Under the pieces are notes generated by a model that saw only the letters and a program-made list of their open reading frames with translations, did not search any database and was not told the origin of the DNA. This document shows, in pieces, positions 44,778 to 54,219 of a stretch of 64,000 nucleotides of DNA; positions within the stretch are counted from its first letter, which is position 1, and each line of letters begins with the position of its first letter. The stretch comes from FEN-1297 sp964498065. Lineage in GTDB: Bacteria; Bacteroidota; Ignavibacteria; Ignavibacteriales; Ignavibacteriaceae. The DNA lies in the NCBI GenBank assembly GCA_964498065.1, contig CAZCFZ010000017.1:1-64000 (forward strand), given 5' to 3'. A program made the translations under genes and the position numbers.

Positions 44778-46295
44778 GTGGATAAATTAGCATTAATTAG
44801 TGTATCGGATAAATCAAATATAGTTGAACTTGCGGAAGCATTAACTAAGTATGGTTATAAAATAATAGCAACAGGTAATACTGCAAAAACGATAAGCAAT
44901 GCGGGAATAAAAGTTGAAGAAATTAGTTCGTTAACAGGTTTCCCTGAAATATTTGACGGTAGAGTAAAAACTTTGCATCCTAAAATTTTCGGAGGAATCC
45001 TTTTCAGGCGTGAAAATACTGAAGATAAAAATGAAGCCGAAAAAAATAATATACCGGTCATAGATATAGTTTGCGTTAATCTGTACCCGTTTAAGAAAGT
45101 TGCGGAAAGTCCGAAATCAGATCTAAATACCATAATCGAAAATATTGATATTGGCGGTCCGAGTCTTATACGGGCTGGGGCAAAAAATTATAACTATGTT
45201 TCCGTTTTAACAGACCCCTCTCAATATGATCGTTTTTTAGAGGAATTAAACAAAGGACAGGTTAGCGAAGATACAAGGATGCAACTTGCTGTAGCTGCTT
45301 TTTCTCATACGGCAGACTACGATACTTACATTTCGAATTTTCTCGAAAGTAAATTTAATTATGAGCCAACTCATATAAGGATCAATTATCCTAAAGAAAA
45401 AGTATTACGTTACGGAGAAAACCCGCATCAAAAAGCTGCGTTATACGGAAATTTTAAAGATTATTTTGAAGTATTTCACGGAAAAGAATTATCTTATAAT
45501 AACATTTTGGATTTAATTGCAGCTATAGAATTAGTGGAAGATCTTGGTACGGGTTCTTGTGCAATTATAAAGCACCAGAATGCAGCCGGTGCTGCAATGG
45601 GAAAGGATTCTCTGGACGCCTATACAAGGGCTTTAAAATGTGATCCGGTTTCTTCATTCGGAGGAATAGTTGCCTTTACAACAACGGTTGATGAAAATGT
45701 AGCTGAAAAATTAAATGAGATATTTTTAGAAATAATCTGCGCTCCGGATTATACGGAAGAAGCTAAAAATATTTTAGTTAAGAAAAAGAATAGACGTTTA
45801 TTAAAGCAGGTAAAACCAATTAGTGATAGTAAAATTACATTTAAGAATATACCCGGCGGAGTAATTGTTCAGGATGCAGACCGCGAAACACTTAATGAAA
45901 ATGAATTAAAAGTTGCAACGGTGAAAAAACCTTCAATTGAAGAATTAGATGATTTGAAATTTGCATGGAAGGTCTGCAAGCATACAAAATCGAACGCTAT
46001 AGTTTTTGTTAAGGACAAAGCTACATTAGGCGTAGGTGCCGGACAAATGTCGAGGCTTGATTCGGCTAAAATTGCATTTTTAAAATCTCAAGAGCATGGT
46101 TTGGATCTAAAAGGCAGTGTTGCAGCTTCCGATGCATTTTTCCCCTTTCCGGATACATTGCAGGAAATTATTAAGTACGGTGCTAGTTCTGTAATTCAGC
46201 CGGGCGGATCGGTAAGAGATCCCGAAGTAATAGAAGCTGCTAATTTAAATAATATATCAATGGTTTTTACCGGTATAAGACATTTTAAACACTAA
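44778..46295 (+). CDS. purH: Bifunctional AICAR formyltransferase / IMP cyclohydrolase
   Basis: About 505 residues. I start at GTG 44778 (GGA seven bases upstream, reading DKLALISVSDK as usual); a TTG at 44766 is the alternative. The cyclohydrolase half is 1-190 (GGPSLIRAGAKN), the transformylase half follows with LRYGENPHQKAALYG, the SCAIIKHQNAAGAA catalytic Lys-His and DAFFPFPD. It carries out the last two steps to IMP. 8 bp before mreB, so the elongasome operon may be read through from the purine genes. Confidence 0.94.
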   Translation: MDKLALISVSDKSNIVELAEALTKYGYKIIATGNTAKTISNAGIKVEEISSLTGFPEIFDGRVKTLHPKIFGGILFRRENTEDKNEAEKNNIPVIDIVCVNLYPFKKVAESPKSDLNTIIENIDIGGPSLIRAGAKNYNYVSVLTDPSQYDRFLEELNKGQVSEDTRMQLAVAAFSHTADYDTYISNFLESKFNYEPTHIRINYPKEKVLRYGENPHQKAALYGNFKDYFEVFHGKELSYNNILDLIAAIELVEDLGTGSCAIIKHQNAAGAAMGKDSLDAYTRALKCDPVSSFGGIVAFTTTVDENVAEKLNEIFLEIICAPDYTEEAKNILVKKKNRRLLKQVKPISDSKITFKNIPGGVIVQDADRETLNENELKVATVKKPSIEELDDLKFAWKVCKHTKSNAIVFVKDKATLGVGAGQMSRLDSAKIAFLKSQEHGLDLKGSVAASDAFFPFPDTLQEIIKYGASSVIQPGGSVRDPEVIEAANLNNISMVFTGIRHFKH

Positions 46296-46303
46296 GAGGG
46301 CTT

Positions 46304-47329
46304 ATGGGCTTATTCGACTTTTTTTCGGCAGATATTGCCATCGACTTGGGAACAGCCAATACTTTAATTTACGTTAAAGGAAAAGGCATAGTTCTTAATG
46401 AACCTTCTATCGTTGCCTTCGATAGGAATACCAAACGAATAATTGCACTTGGCAATAAAGCCAAAGAAATGCAGGGCAGAGAACATAAGGAAATTAGAGT
46501 AACCCGCCCGATGCGCGACGGAGTTATTGCAGATTTTGAAATTGCCGAAGGTATGATTCGTGCTTTTATTAAGAAGGTTAGAGCCGGCGCTTTATCCAGC
46601 CGGAGAATAGTTGTAGCTGTACCCAGTGGTGTTACAGAGGTTGAAAAAAGAGCAGTACGGGATAGTGCCGAACATGCCGGAGCAAAAGAAGTTCACTTAA
46701 TAGCAGAACCGATGTCTGCAGCTATTGGAATTGGAATAGACGTGGAAGCTGCGGTTGGCAGTATGATTATTGATATAGGCGGCGGAACAACCGAAATAGC
46801 CGTAATAGCTCTTTCAGGTATAGTCAATGAAGAGTCTATACGTATTGCAGGCGACGAAATGAATTATGCGATAATGCAGTATTTTAAAAAGAACCACAAC
46901 ATTCTTATTGGTGAAAGAACTGCAGAAGCTATAAAATGCGAGGTTGGTTCTGCAGTGCCGCTTAAGGAAGAAATTACAATTCAAGTAAAGGGAAGAGATC
47001 TTGTCGGAGGTATTCCAAAAACTACGGAGGTAAGTTCGGTAGAAATAAGGGAGGCATTAAATGAAGCGATAGTTCAAATTGTCGATGCTGTAAGACAATC
47101 GCTGGAAAGAACACCGCCGGAACTCTCAGCGGATATTTTGGATAGAGGAGTAATGATTACCGGCGGAGGTGCTCTATTAAAAGGATTGGATGAAAGAATT
47201 AGAATGGAAACTAACTTACCGGTTCATGTGGCTGAGGACCCTCTAACTGCAGTTGTAAGAGGCGCTGGTAAGGTTATAGAGAATTTAAATCACTTTTCAA
47301 AAGTTTTAATTCGTAATAGAAGATATTAA
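46304..47329 (+). CDS. mreB: Rod-shape-determining protein MreB
   Basis: 341 residues, actin-like ATPase. Phosphate-1 loop IAIDLGTANTLIYVKGKG, phosphate-2 IIDIGGGTTEIAVI and the adenosine motif MITGGGALLKGLDER are in order. It polymerises under the inner membrane and guides side-wall peptidoglycan synthesis. ATG 46304 follows AAGAGGGCTT. It begins mreBCD-mrdA-rodA, whose genes touch or overlap; the stop of mreB and the start of mreC share one base. Confidence 0.96.
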   Translation: MGLFDFFSADIAIDLGTANTLIYVKGKGIVLNEPSIVAFDRNTKRIIALGNKAKEMQGREHKEIRVTRPMRDGVIADFEIAEGMIRAFIKKVRAGALSSRRIVVAVPSGVTEVEKRAVRDSAEHAGAKEVHLIAEPMSAAIGIGIDVEAAVGSMIIDIGGGTTEIAVIALSGIVNEESIRIAGDEMNYAIMQYFKKNHNILIGERTAEAIKCEVGSAVPLKEEITIQVKGRDLVGGIPKTTEVSSVEIREALNEAIVQIVDAVRQSLERTPPELSADILDRGVMITGGGALLKGLDERIRMETNLPVHVAEDPLTAVVRGAGKVIENLNHFSKVLIRNRRY

Positions 47330-48162
47330 TGATTCGAATCTTCGGAAGTATTTGGGAAAATTTTAAAGAATATATCGTTCTCGTCGCACTTTTAATTATA
47401 AGTCTTATCACAATATCATTAAATCAAAAACCGGCTGTAAAAAAAGTTAAGGCTTTGGCATTCGGAACCTTTGCTGCTTTTACTTCCGTCATTTCCGATG
47501 TAATCAATATTTCAAACGTGAAAAGTGAGAATGAAAGTCTTCGGAAATTGAATGCCGAACTAATGCTTAAAGTAAGCGAGTTAAGGAAATATGGTATAGA
47601 GAATTCTGAGCTTAAGAATTTATTGGGTATGAAAGATACGACCAAATATCCGCTGATACCTGCAACTATAATTTCAAAATCTCTTTCAAAATATCAAAAT
47701 ACCGTAACAATAAATATTGGGACTAAGAACGGAGTTAAAGCCGGAATGCCGGTAATTAATGATTTCGGATTAGTCGGTATAGTTGCTACAACATCAAATG
47801 ATTTTTCAATTGTAAAAACTTTAAAGAATATTGAACTGAAGCTTACGGTAAAAGATGAAAGAAGCAGGATTGACGGAATTATGAAGTGGAATGGAAATAA
47901 TCTTGTTATAATTGACGTACCTAAAACCTATGATGTGGAACCGGGAGACAGAATTATAACATCTGATTTAAGTACAATAGTTGCAGTGCCTTTGCCGGTA
48001 GGTGTAGTGATAGGTTTGAGCAAAGTAGAAACCGGGATATTCAACGAGGTTAAGGTAAAACCTTTTGTCGATTTTATACGTATGGAACACGTCTTTGTTC
48101 TGGGAATAGTGGAAAATAAAGAAATTAAGGGCCTAGAGTTAAACTTTTATAATCATAAATAA
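47329..48162 (+). CDS. mreC: Rod-shape-determining protein MreC
   Basis: 277 residues. One membrane helix near the N-terminus (about 12-30), a coiled coil (about 60-90, EN-SLRKLNAELMLKVSELR type) and the periplasmic beta domain with IGTKNGVKAGMPVIND.GLVGIV. It links MreB and the periplasmic synthases. Starts at the A of the mreB stop (TAATG). Confidence 0.95.
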   Translation: MIRIFGSIWENFKEYIVLVALLIISLITISLNQKPAVKKVKALAFGTFAAFTSVISDVINISNVKSENESLRKLNAELMLKVSELRKYGIENSELKNLLGMKDTTKYPLIPATIISKSLSKYQNTVTINIGTKNGVKAGMPVINDFGLVGIVATTSNDFSIVKTLKNIELKLTVKDERSRIDGIMKWNGNNLVIIDVPKTYDVEPGDRIITSDLSTIVAVPLPVGVVIGLSKVETGIFNEVKVKPFVDFIRMEHVFVLGIVENKEIKGLELNFYNHK

Positions 48163-48651
48163 ATGCGTTCACACTATATTTTATCAATTATTTTATTTTT
48201 TCCTTTGCTAATTCTGCAAACCACTTTAGTACCATTAATTGCTATAAATGGAATTACGCCGGATTTAATAATGATCCTTCTGGTCTTCTATGCAATGAAG
48301 TACGGACAAATGTATGGAACTGTTTTAGGATTCATTTATGGTTTTCTTTTTGACTTAATAACCGGTACTTTACTTGGAAGTACAATGCTTGCTAAGACTT
48401 TAGCAGGCTTTATTGCCGGTTATTTTTCAAATGAAAATAAAGTTGATAATTATTTAAAGTCTTATCCTTTTTTATTAATTGTTCTATTATGTTCCGTAAT
48501 TGACTTAATAATAGGTGCTTTTTTTACAAATATAGATCTAAATACAAATTTTATACTCTTATTTTTTAATGAAGGCATGCTGCCGGGAATTTATACTGCT
48601 GTTATAAGTGCCTTTGTTGTTATATTTTATCCCAAGAGGAGTATTAGTTGA
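48163..48651 (+). CDS. mreD: Rod-shape-determining protein MreD
   Basis: 162 residues, five to six membrane helices. GITPDLIMILLVFYAMKYGQ and GFIYGFLFDLITGTLLGSTML match MreD. It completes the MreBCD membrane complex. ATG directly follows the mreC stop codon; its TGA stop overlaps the next start. Confidence 0.94.
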   Translation: MRSHYILSIILFFPLLILQTTLVPLIAINGITPDLIMILLVFYAMKYGQMYGTVLGFIYGFLFDLITGTLLGSTMLAKTLAGFIAGYFSNENKVDNYLKSYPFLLIVLLCSVIDLIIGAFFTNIDLNTNFILLFFNEGMLPGIYTAVISAFVVIFYPKRSIS

Positions 48652-50471
48652 GAGCAGGTAATTTTGCATCTCTCAAAAGGAAATCGATAATTTATTTTAT
48701 TTTAGTAGGTAGTTTTGCAGTTTTGGGATTTCGCCTTTTTCAGATGCAAATAATCGAAAATACTGATTATAGTGAAAAAGCTGCCAGCAATAGTATAAAA
48801 ACTATTGAGGAAACACCTCTTAGAGGAGTTTTCTATGATCGGAATATGAATGTTGTTGTAGATAATATACCGGCCTATACATTAAGAATAGTTCCTGCCG
48901 AATATGATACTTCACTTAACAGAATTATTGAGGCAGAAATCGGAGAAAAACCGGGTTACATAAATAAAATTCTTTCTGAAAATAGAATTTATTCGAAATT
49001 TATACCGGTTCGTATAAAGCGGGGAATTGATTTTAAAGTAGTTTCGTGGCTGGAAGAAAATTCCGAGCACTTACCCGGCGTTGATTACATAGTGGAAATG
49101 CAGAGAGGCTATCCCGCCGGAATTCGCGGATCTCATATGTTCGGTTACACAAAAGAAATCACTCCTAAATTATTAGAGAAATATAAGAATTATTATAAAC
49201 CTGGTGATTATATCGGGTACAGCGGTATTGAAAAGGCATACGAAAAAATACTTAGGGGGAAAAAAGGTTATGACTATGTTCTTGTTGATTCAAGAAGAAA
49301 AGAAATAGGTAAGTATAAAAACGGTGCTGCGGATATACCGTCTGTAAAAGGTAATGATCTTTTACTGACTATAGACACCGATGTTCAAAAAGCTGCCGAG
49401 GAAGCTCTTAAGGGAAGACGCGGGGCTGCAGTTGCAATTGAACCCAAAACCGGAGAAATTTTGGCTTTAGCCAGCGCGCCTGATTATGATCTCAGTAAAT
49501 TTGCATATGTTACTTCCAGAGAATATTTACAGAAGTTATATGATGATCCTGAAAAACCTTTTTTTAATAGAGCAACGATGGCGGCTAATCCCCCCGGTTC
49601 TACTTTTAAAATTATGGAAGCCGTAGCCGCTCTCAACTCGGGAGTAATTACAACTTCAACAACCTTTACTTGCCGTGGAGGGCAGGAATTTTACGGAAGA
49701 TATTTTAAATGCGATGCGGTACACGGTACTTTAAATGTTATTCATGCTATAGAACATTCATGCAATGTTTTCTTTTATAACTTAATTTATAAAATCGGAA
49801 TGAAAAGATGGGATGAATATGCAAGCAGATTTGGTTTCGGACATGATACGGGTATCGATATAGATGATGAAGTTCCGGGATTTATTCCTACGCCAAGTTA
49901 TTATGTAAAAAGATACGGCCCCGATTGGCCTAAAAGCATAATGGCCAGCTTGGGTATAGGACAGGGAGAAGTAAGTGTTACCCCTCTTCAGCTAGCACAA
50001 TATGTTTCATTAATTGCTAACGATGGTGTTACATATACACCGCATTTGGTAAGAGGGTATATAACAAATAAAACCAGAAAGCTGGTCCCTTTTAGTTATA
50101 AGAAAATTGATTTAGGTATTGATTCAAGTGTTTTTAATATTGTAAAAGAAGGAATGTTTTTAGTTGTAAACGGTTCGGGAACCGCTACGAATATTCGTTC
50201 AAAAGATATTTTAATTGCCGGTAAAACCGGTACTGCTCAAAATCCTCACGGGAAAAATCATGCTTTATTCATTGGCTTTGCCCCATATCATAATCCTAAA
50301 ATTGCCGTAGCGGTTTTTATTGAAAATGTAGGATTCGGCGCAACATATGCAGCTCCGGTCGCAAAAAAAATGATAGATGCATATCTGGAAAAAGATAAAC
50401 TTAAAAATGATGATAAAAAGTCCATTCCTAATTTAAATACAAAAATTATTGGGGCTGCAGTTGAGAATTGA
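48648..50471 (+). CDS. mrdA: Penicillin-binding protein 2
   Basis: 607 residues from TTG 48648, overlapping the mreD stop (TTGA); no ATG is near. One membrane helix (15-32), the PBP dimerisation domain, then the transpeptidase: active serine in NPPGSTFKIMEAVAAL, second motif SCN in IEHSCNVFFYN, third AGKTGTAQN. It crosslinks side-wall peptidoglycan in rod cells. Partner of RodA encoded next, with overlapping ends. Confidence 0.95.
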   Translation: MRAGNFASLKRKSIIYFILVGSFAVLGFRLFQMQIIENTDYSEKAASNSIKTIEETPLRGVFYDRNMNVVVDNIPAYTLRIVPAEYDTSLNRIIEAEIGEKPGYINKILSENRIYSKFIPVRIKRGIDFKVVSWLEENSEHLPGVDYIVEMQRGYPAGIRGSHMFGYTKEITPKLLEKYKNYYKPGDYIGYSGIEKAYEKILRGKKGYDYVLVDSRRKEIGKYKNGAADIPSVKGNDLLLTIDTDVQKAAEEALKGRRGAAVAIEPKTGEILALASAPDYDLSKFAYVTSREYLQKLYDDPEKPFFNRATMAANPPGSTFKIMEAVAALNSGVITTSTTFTCRGGQEFYGRYFKCDAVHGTLNVIHAIEHSCNVFFYNLIYKIGMKRWDEYASRFGFGHDTGIDIDDEVPGFIPTPSYYVKRYGPDWPKSIMASLGIGQGEVSVTPLQLAQYVSLIANDGVTYTPHLVRGYITNKTRKLVPFSYKKIDLGIDSSVFNIVKEGMFLVVNGSGTATNIRSKDILIAGKTGTAQNPHGKNHALFIGFAPYHNPKIAVAVFIENVGFGATYAAPVAKKMIDAYLEKDKLKNDDKKSIPNLNTKIIGAAVEN

Positions 50472-51690
50472 TTATAAACTCAATGATAAATTCGACATGG
50501 GATTGGCAATTCCCGCTTTGCTATTATTTTGTATAGGATTAGCTGCTATATATAGTTCTACTTTAAATAATCCGCATGCAAGCGGTAATTTTCATAAACA
50601 GTTGATATGGGGTTTGAGTGCATTCATAATTTTTTTTATAACTTATTCTATTCCCACTCATTCATTTAAATCACTGGCGGTACCGTCATATTTAATTTCC
50701 ATTTTAATGCTGATAGTTGTTTTGTTAATTGGTAAAAGAGTATCCGGTGCTAAGAGCTGGCTTGGTATAGAAGGTTTAGGATTTCAGCCTTCTGAATTTG
50801 CTAAGATTGGAACAGTCCTGGCTTTAGCTTCTTTTTTAAGCAGGAAAAATACCGATATAGAAACTTTTAAAGATATATTATTTGCTTTATTAATAGGATT
50901 TATACCAATAATCTTAATAATGCTGGAGCCTGATCTAGGCACCTCTTTTGTTTTTATAGGATTAATTCTTGCATTGTTGTTTTGGAAAGGTATTAGTCTT
51001 TTCGGATTGTTTGTGGTCCTTTCACCGGGAACCGTTGCAATTGCTTCTTTATTCGGTATTTATTATTTAATCGGAAGTTTAGTTGTAGTTTTTATATTCC
51101 TAATTATTTTTAAAAAGGATTTATTTTTCAGTGCATCAATTTTTGCTTTAAATTTAGGGGCGGGATTTTTTACTAATTATGTATATAAAGCTCTTAGCCC
51201 CCATCAACAAACAAGAATAAGATCGTTTATTAATCCATCGGCCGATCCTTTAGGTGCAGGTTATAATGCCATTCAGGCAAAAGTAGCAATAGGATCGGGG
51301 GGTTTTTGGGGAAAAGGATTTTTAGCCGGTAGCCAAACACAGCTGCAGTTTATTCCCGAACAATGGACGGATTTTATTTATTGTGTTATAGGTGAAGAAT
51401 TCGGATTTATCGGCACAATTATAACTTTGATTATATTTCTTTACCTGTTTATTAGAATACTTAAACTTGCAAATACCGCAAAAGACGAATTTTTAAGCTT
51501 AACATTGGTAGGAATTTTAGCGATTTACTTTGTGCATTTATTTGTCAACATAGGTATGGTGGTTGGTATTATGCCGGTTATAGGAATCCCTTTACCGTTT
51601 GTAAGTTACGGCGGAAGCTCATTATTAGCGGATATTTTAATGCTTGGAATTGCTGCAAATATATATAGAACCAGGAAGGAATATACTTAA
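50461..51690 (+). CDS. rodA: Rod-shape-determining glycosyltransferase RodA
   Basis: About 409 residues, 10 membrane helices, SEDS family. LGFQPSEFAKIGTVLALA, EPDLGTSFVFIGL and the final PLPFVSYGGSSLLA are family marks, including the catalytic region between helices 3 and 4. It polymerises glycan strands with PBP2. I choose TTG 50461 (GGGG six bases upstream); TTG 50449 is possible. Both overlap mrdA. Last gene of the elongasome operon. Confidence 0.94.
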   Translation: MRIDYKLNDKFDMGLAIPALLLFCIGLAAIYSSTLNNPHASGNFHKQLIWGLSAFIIFFITYSIPTHSFKSLAVPSYLISILMLIVVLLIGKRVSGAKSWLGIEGLGFQPSEFAKIGTVLALASFLSRKNTDIETFKDILFALLIGFIPIILIMLEPDLGTSFVFIGLILALLFWKGISLFGLFVVLSPGTVAIASLFGIYYLIGSLVVVFIFLIIFKKDLFFSASIFALNLGAGFFTNYVYKALSPHQQTRIRSFINPSADPLGAGYNAIQAKVAIGSGGFWGKGFLAGSQTQLQFIPEQWTDFIYCVIGEEFGFIGTIITLIIFLYLFIRILKLANTAKDEFLSLTLVGILAIYFVHLFVNIGMVVGIMPVIGIPLPFVSYGGSSLLADILMLGIAANIYRTRKEYT

Positions 51691-51742
51691 ACTTAGAAAT
51701 TAGAATAAACAAATTTTAAACTATTATAATTATAATCGTTTT

Positions 51743-52432
51743 ATGAAAGCACTGGAAAAATTAAGAAATAAAAATAAGGAAGGTAAATTTATTTGTGTCG
51801 GATTGGATTCCGATATTGACAAAATTCCTTCACATTTAAAAAAAATGGCCGATCCGATTTTTGAATTTAATAAGTCAATAATCGAATCGACAGTTAATCA
51901 TGCTGCCGCATTCAAATTAAATTTTGCTTTTTATGAGAGAAACGGTTACGAAGGATTGTTGACATTGGAAAAAACGATTTCATTAATCCCTAAAGATATT
52001 TTAATTATCGCAGATGCAAAAAGGGGAGACATAGGTAATACATCGGCGATGTATGCTAAAGCTGTATTTGATAAGTTAAGCTTTGACTCAATTACTGTTA
52101 ACCCTTATTTGGGCGAAGACTCTATTTTGCCGTTCCTTACGAATACTGACAAACTAGTATTTATATTAGCTTTAACTTCAAATCCTAGTGCTGAAGATTT
52201 TGAAAAATTAAAATTGCAGAACGGCAAGTTTCTTTTTCAGCAGGTAATAGAAAAAGTAAAATCTTGGAATAAAAATAATAATTGCGGTATTGTATTTGGN
52301 NNNNNNNNNNNNNNNNNNNNNNNNNNNNNNNNNNNNNNNNNNNNNNNNNNNNNNNNNNNNNNNNNNNNNNNNNNNNNNNNNNNNNNNNNNNNNNNNNNNA
52401 TTATGAAATTTGTAGAAAAGGGAATAACTTAA
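51743..52432 (+). CDS. pyrF: Orotidine 5'-phosphate decarboxylase, interrupted by assembly gap
   Basis: The 186 residues before the N run match the PyrF type 2 family: FICVGLDSDIDKIP, FKLNFAFYER and the catalytic IADAKRGDIGNTS (Lys-x-x-x-Asp-type motif). It makes UMP, the precursor used by PyrG. The sequence is lost from 52300 to 52399. Residual IMKFVEKGIT before the TAA at 52430 is probably its C-terminus but this is not proven; normal members are about 270 residues, so more than 100 bp is likely missing. ATG 51743 lies 52 bp after rodA. Confidence 0.85.
   Translation: MKALEKLRNKNKEGKFICVGLDSDIDKIPSHLKKMADPIFEFNKSIIESTVNHAAAFKLNFAFYERNGYEGLLTLEKTISLIPKDILIIADAKRGDIGNTSAMYAKAVFDKLSFDSITVNPYLGEDSILPFLTNTDKLVFILALTSNPSAEDFEKLKLQNGKFLFQQVIEKVKSWNKNNNCGIVFXXXXXXXXXXXXXXXXXXXXXXXXXXXXXXXXXXIMKFVEKGIT
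52300..52399. other. Assembly gap (100 N)
   Basis: Exactly 100 unknown bases, the usual placeholder for a scaffold gap of unknown size. It falls inside pyrF. Any reading frame spanning it is arbitrary. Confidence 0.98.
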
Positions 52433-52737
52433 TGTCTCAGTACGAAATAAAAGAACCCCCGGAGGAACAAATCGGGAAAAAAGTTGATCAAATTCAATCA
52501 GTTTTTCCCCGGGATATTTTCAATTCCTCTAAGATAAAAATCGACAAAGACGCGCCTTACTTAAAACTTAACCGAAAAAAAAATATTCAAAAAACAAAAT
52601 CAAATCGATATTTACTTCAAAATATAAAATTAGAAGGCGAGAAAAATCAAATAGCGCATTTTTATAAGCCGGGAGAAAGAAAATCTTCATCTATTTATTA
52701 CAGTAAAAATAGTGGGGAAGAAAAGGCAGAAAGATGA
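52432..52737 (+). CDS. Small unknown protein before DUF2851
   Basis: 101 residues, charged and lysine-rich, no signal peptide or helix. ATG 52432 overlaps the preceding stop (TAATG) and has AAGGGA upstream. Its end overlaps the DUF2851 start by 4 bp (ATGA), so it is coupled to both neighbours. No family recognised; composition suggests a disordered protein or nucleic-acid binding (inference only). Confidence 0.72.
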   Translation: MSQYEIKEPPEEQIGKKVDQIQSVFPRDIFNSSKIKIDKDAPYLKLNRKKNIQKTKSNRYLLQNIKLEGEKNQIAHFYKPGERKSSSIYYSKNSGEEKAER

Positions 52738-54215
52738 AAAATAATTCGAAAATACATGAGAAATTTCTATATGAAATTTGGAAAGAACAAAAGTTTGTTA
52801 AAGATTTAAAAACTAATGATGGCCAGCAAATAAGAGTAATTGATGTGGGTATAGAAAACAAAGAAATAGGAGGACCTGACTTTAAGAATGCAAGGATTAA
52901 AATAGGAAATATTACTTATTTAGGGGACATTGAAATAGACAGCTTTTTTACGGATTGGAAATCTCACGGGCACAACATAAATAAAAAATATAACTCTGTT
53001 GTTCTTCATGCAACAATGAATAACGATTCAAATAGAGGATACGTATATACGTCAGACGGTAGAAAAGTCCAATCCATCTCACTTAAATCTTTTATTAAAA
53101 GTGATTTAAGTACTACACTGCAAAGGGCTATCCTTTCGGAACGGAAAAACAGAATCAATAAAATGCCGTGCCAAATAATCAATCAGGAAGTTAGTGAAAA
53201 AGAAAAATTAAATTTTGTATTCGACCTGGGACTTAAAAGGTTTAAAAGCAAATCCGAGAAAATGCTGGAGAGGTTGAAAGAGTTAATTTATCTTAAAGAG
53301 TTAAATTTAAAAGAGCCTATTGTTAAGTACGAGCTTGATGAAAAATTTTATAACAGAACTTATACACAAAAGGATTTCAGCAACCTTGTAATATGGCAGC
53401 AGCTTATTTATGAATATGTTTTTGAAGCATTAGGATATTCGAAAAATAAAGAAATAATGAGATCTTTGGCTCAAGCCGCGGATATTAATTTTTTTGAATC
53501 GTTAAAGATAAAAGAAGATTTCAGGCTGGTAATAGAATCTGTCTTATTTAATGTAAGCGGATTAATGCCCGATGTGCAGAATCTTCCGGATGAGGAGACT
53601 TCATCGTATACTAAAAAACTTTATGAAATATGGAGTTCAATTAAAAATAATTACGATGGTAAAATATTTAACTCAACACAATGGCATTTCTTTAAATTAA
53701 GGCCGCAGAATTTTCCTACTATCAGAATAGCAGGCGGTTCAAAAATATTAAACAAAATTCTGCAAGAAAGCCTTATTCCTAATTTAATAAACAAGTTGGA
53801 AAACACAGATAATATTAATAATCTGACAAACTCATTAAGGTCGCTATTTATTGTAAAAGGCGACGGCTTTTGGCGTAATCATTATGTCTTTGATCAGCCT
53901 GCGAAAATCCCTATAAATTATTTTATCGGTGCTTCAAGAGCTGACGAAATATTGGTGAATATTATTCTTCCGATCATCTCTATATATTTTGAAATTTTTG
54001 ATAAAAAAGATCTTTGCCAGCGTGTAATAAAAGTATATCTGAACTTTTACCAGAAAAGTGAGAATAATTTGGTTAATGAGGTATCTTCCACACTTTTCTT
54101 GGAGGATGCATGGAAGAGAAGTGTTTTATACCAAGGTATGATAGAATTATTCCGTAATTTTTGTTCTCGAGAAAAATGTCTTGAATGTGATATTGGTAAG
54201 AAAGTATTTAACTAA
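52734..54215 (+). CDS. DUF2851 family protein
   Basis: 493 residues. The N-terminal part has LHEKF-like KIHEKFLYEIWKEQKF, then IENKEIGGPDFKNARIKIGN and GDIEIDSFFTDWKSHGHN, marks of DUF2851, a family typical of Bacteroidetes and Chlorobi relatives. The C-terminus ends with a cysteine cluster C-x4-C-x2-C. The acidic/lysine pattern GPDF...GDIEI recalls nuclease folds, but I cannot assign an activity. Convergent with the DUF151 gene, only 4 bp apart. Confidence 0.88.
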   Translation: MKNNSKIHEKFLYEIWKEQKFVKDLKTNDGQQIRVIDVGIENKEIGGPDFKNARIKIGNITYLGDIEIDSFFTDWKSHGHNINKKYNSVVLHATMNNDSNRGYVYTSDGRKVQSISLKSFIKSDLSTTLQRAILSERKNRINKMPCQIINQEVSEKEKLNFVFDLGLKRFKSKSEKMLERLKELIYLKELNLKEPIVKYELDEKFYNRTYTQKDFSNLVIWQQLIYEYVFEALGYSKNKEIMRSLAQAADINFFESLKIKEDFRLVIESVLFNVSGLMPDVQNLPDEETSSYTKKLYEIWSSIKNNYDGKIFNSTQWHFFKLRPQNFPTIRIAGGSKILNKILQESLIPNLINKLENTDNINNLTNSLRSLFIVKGDGFWRNHYVFDQPAKIPINYFIGASRADEILVNIILPIISIYFEIFDKKDLCQRVIKVYLNFYQKSENNLVNEVSSTLFLEDAWKRSVLYQGMIELFRNFCSREKCLECDIGKKVFN

Positions 54216-54219
54216 TATT

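Noticed and set aside
52282..52737. A longer version of the small gene that reads through the N run
   Set aside because: The frame across unknown bases is arbitrary; ATG 52432 with its own ribosome site explains the gene.
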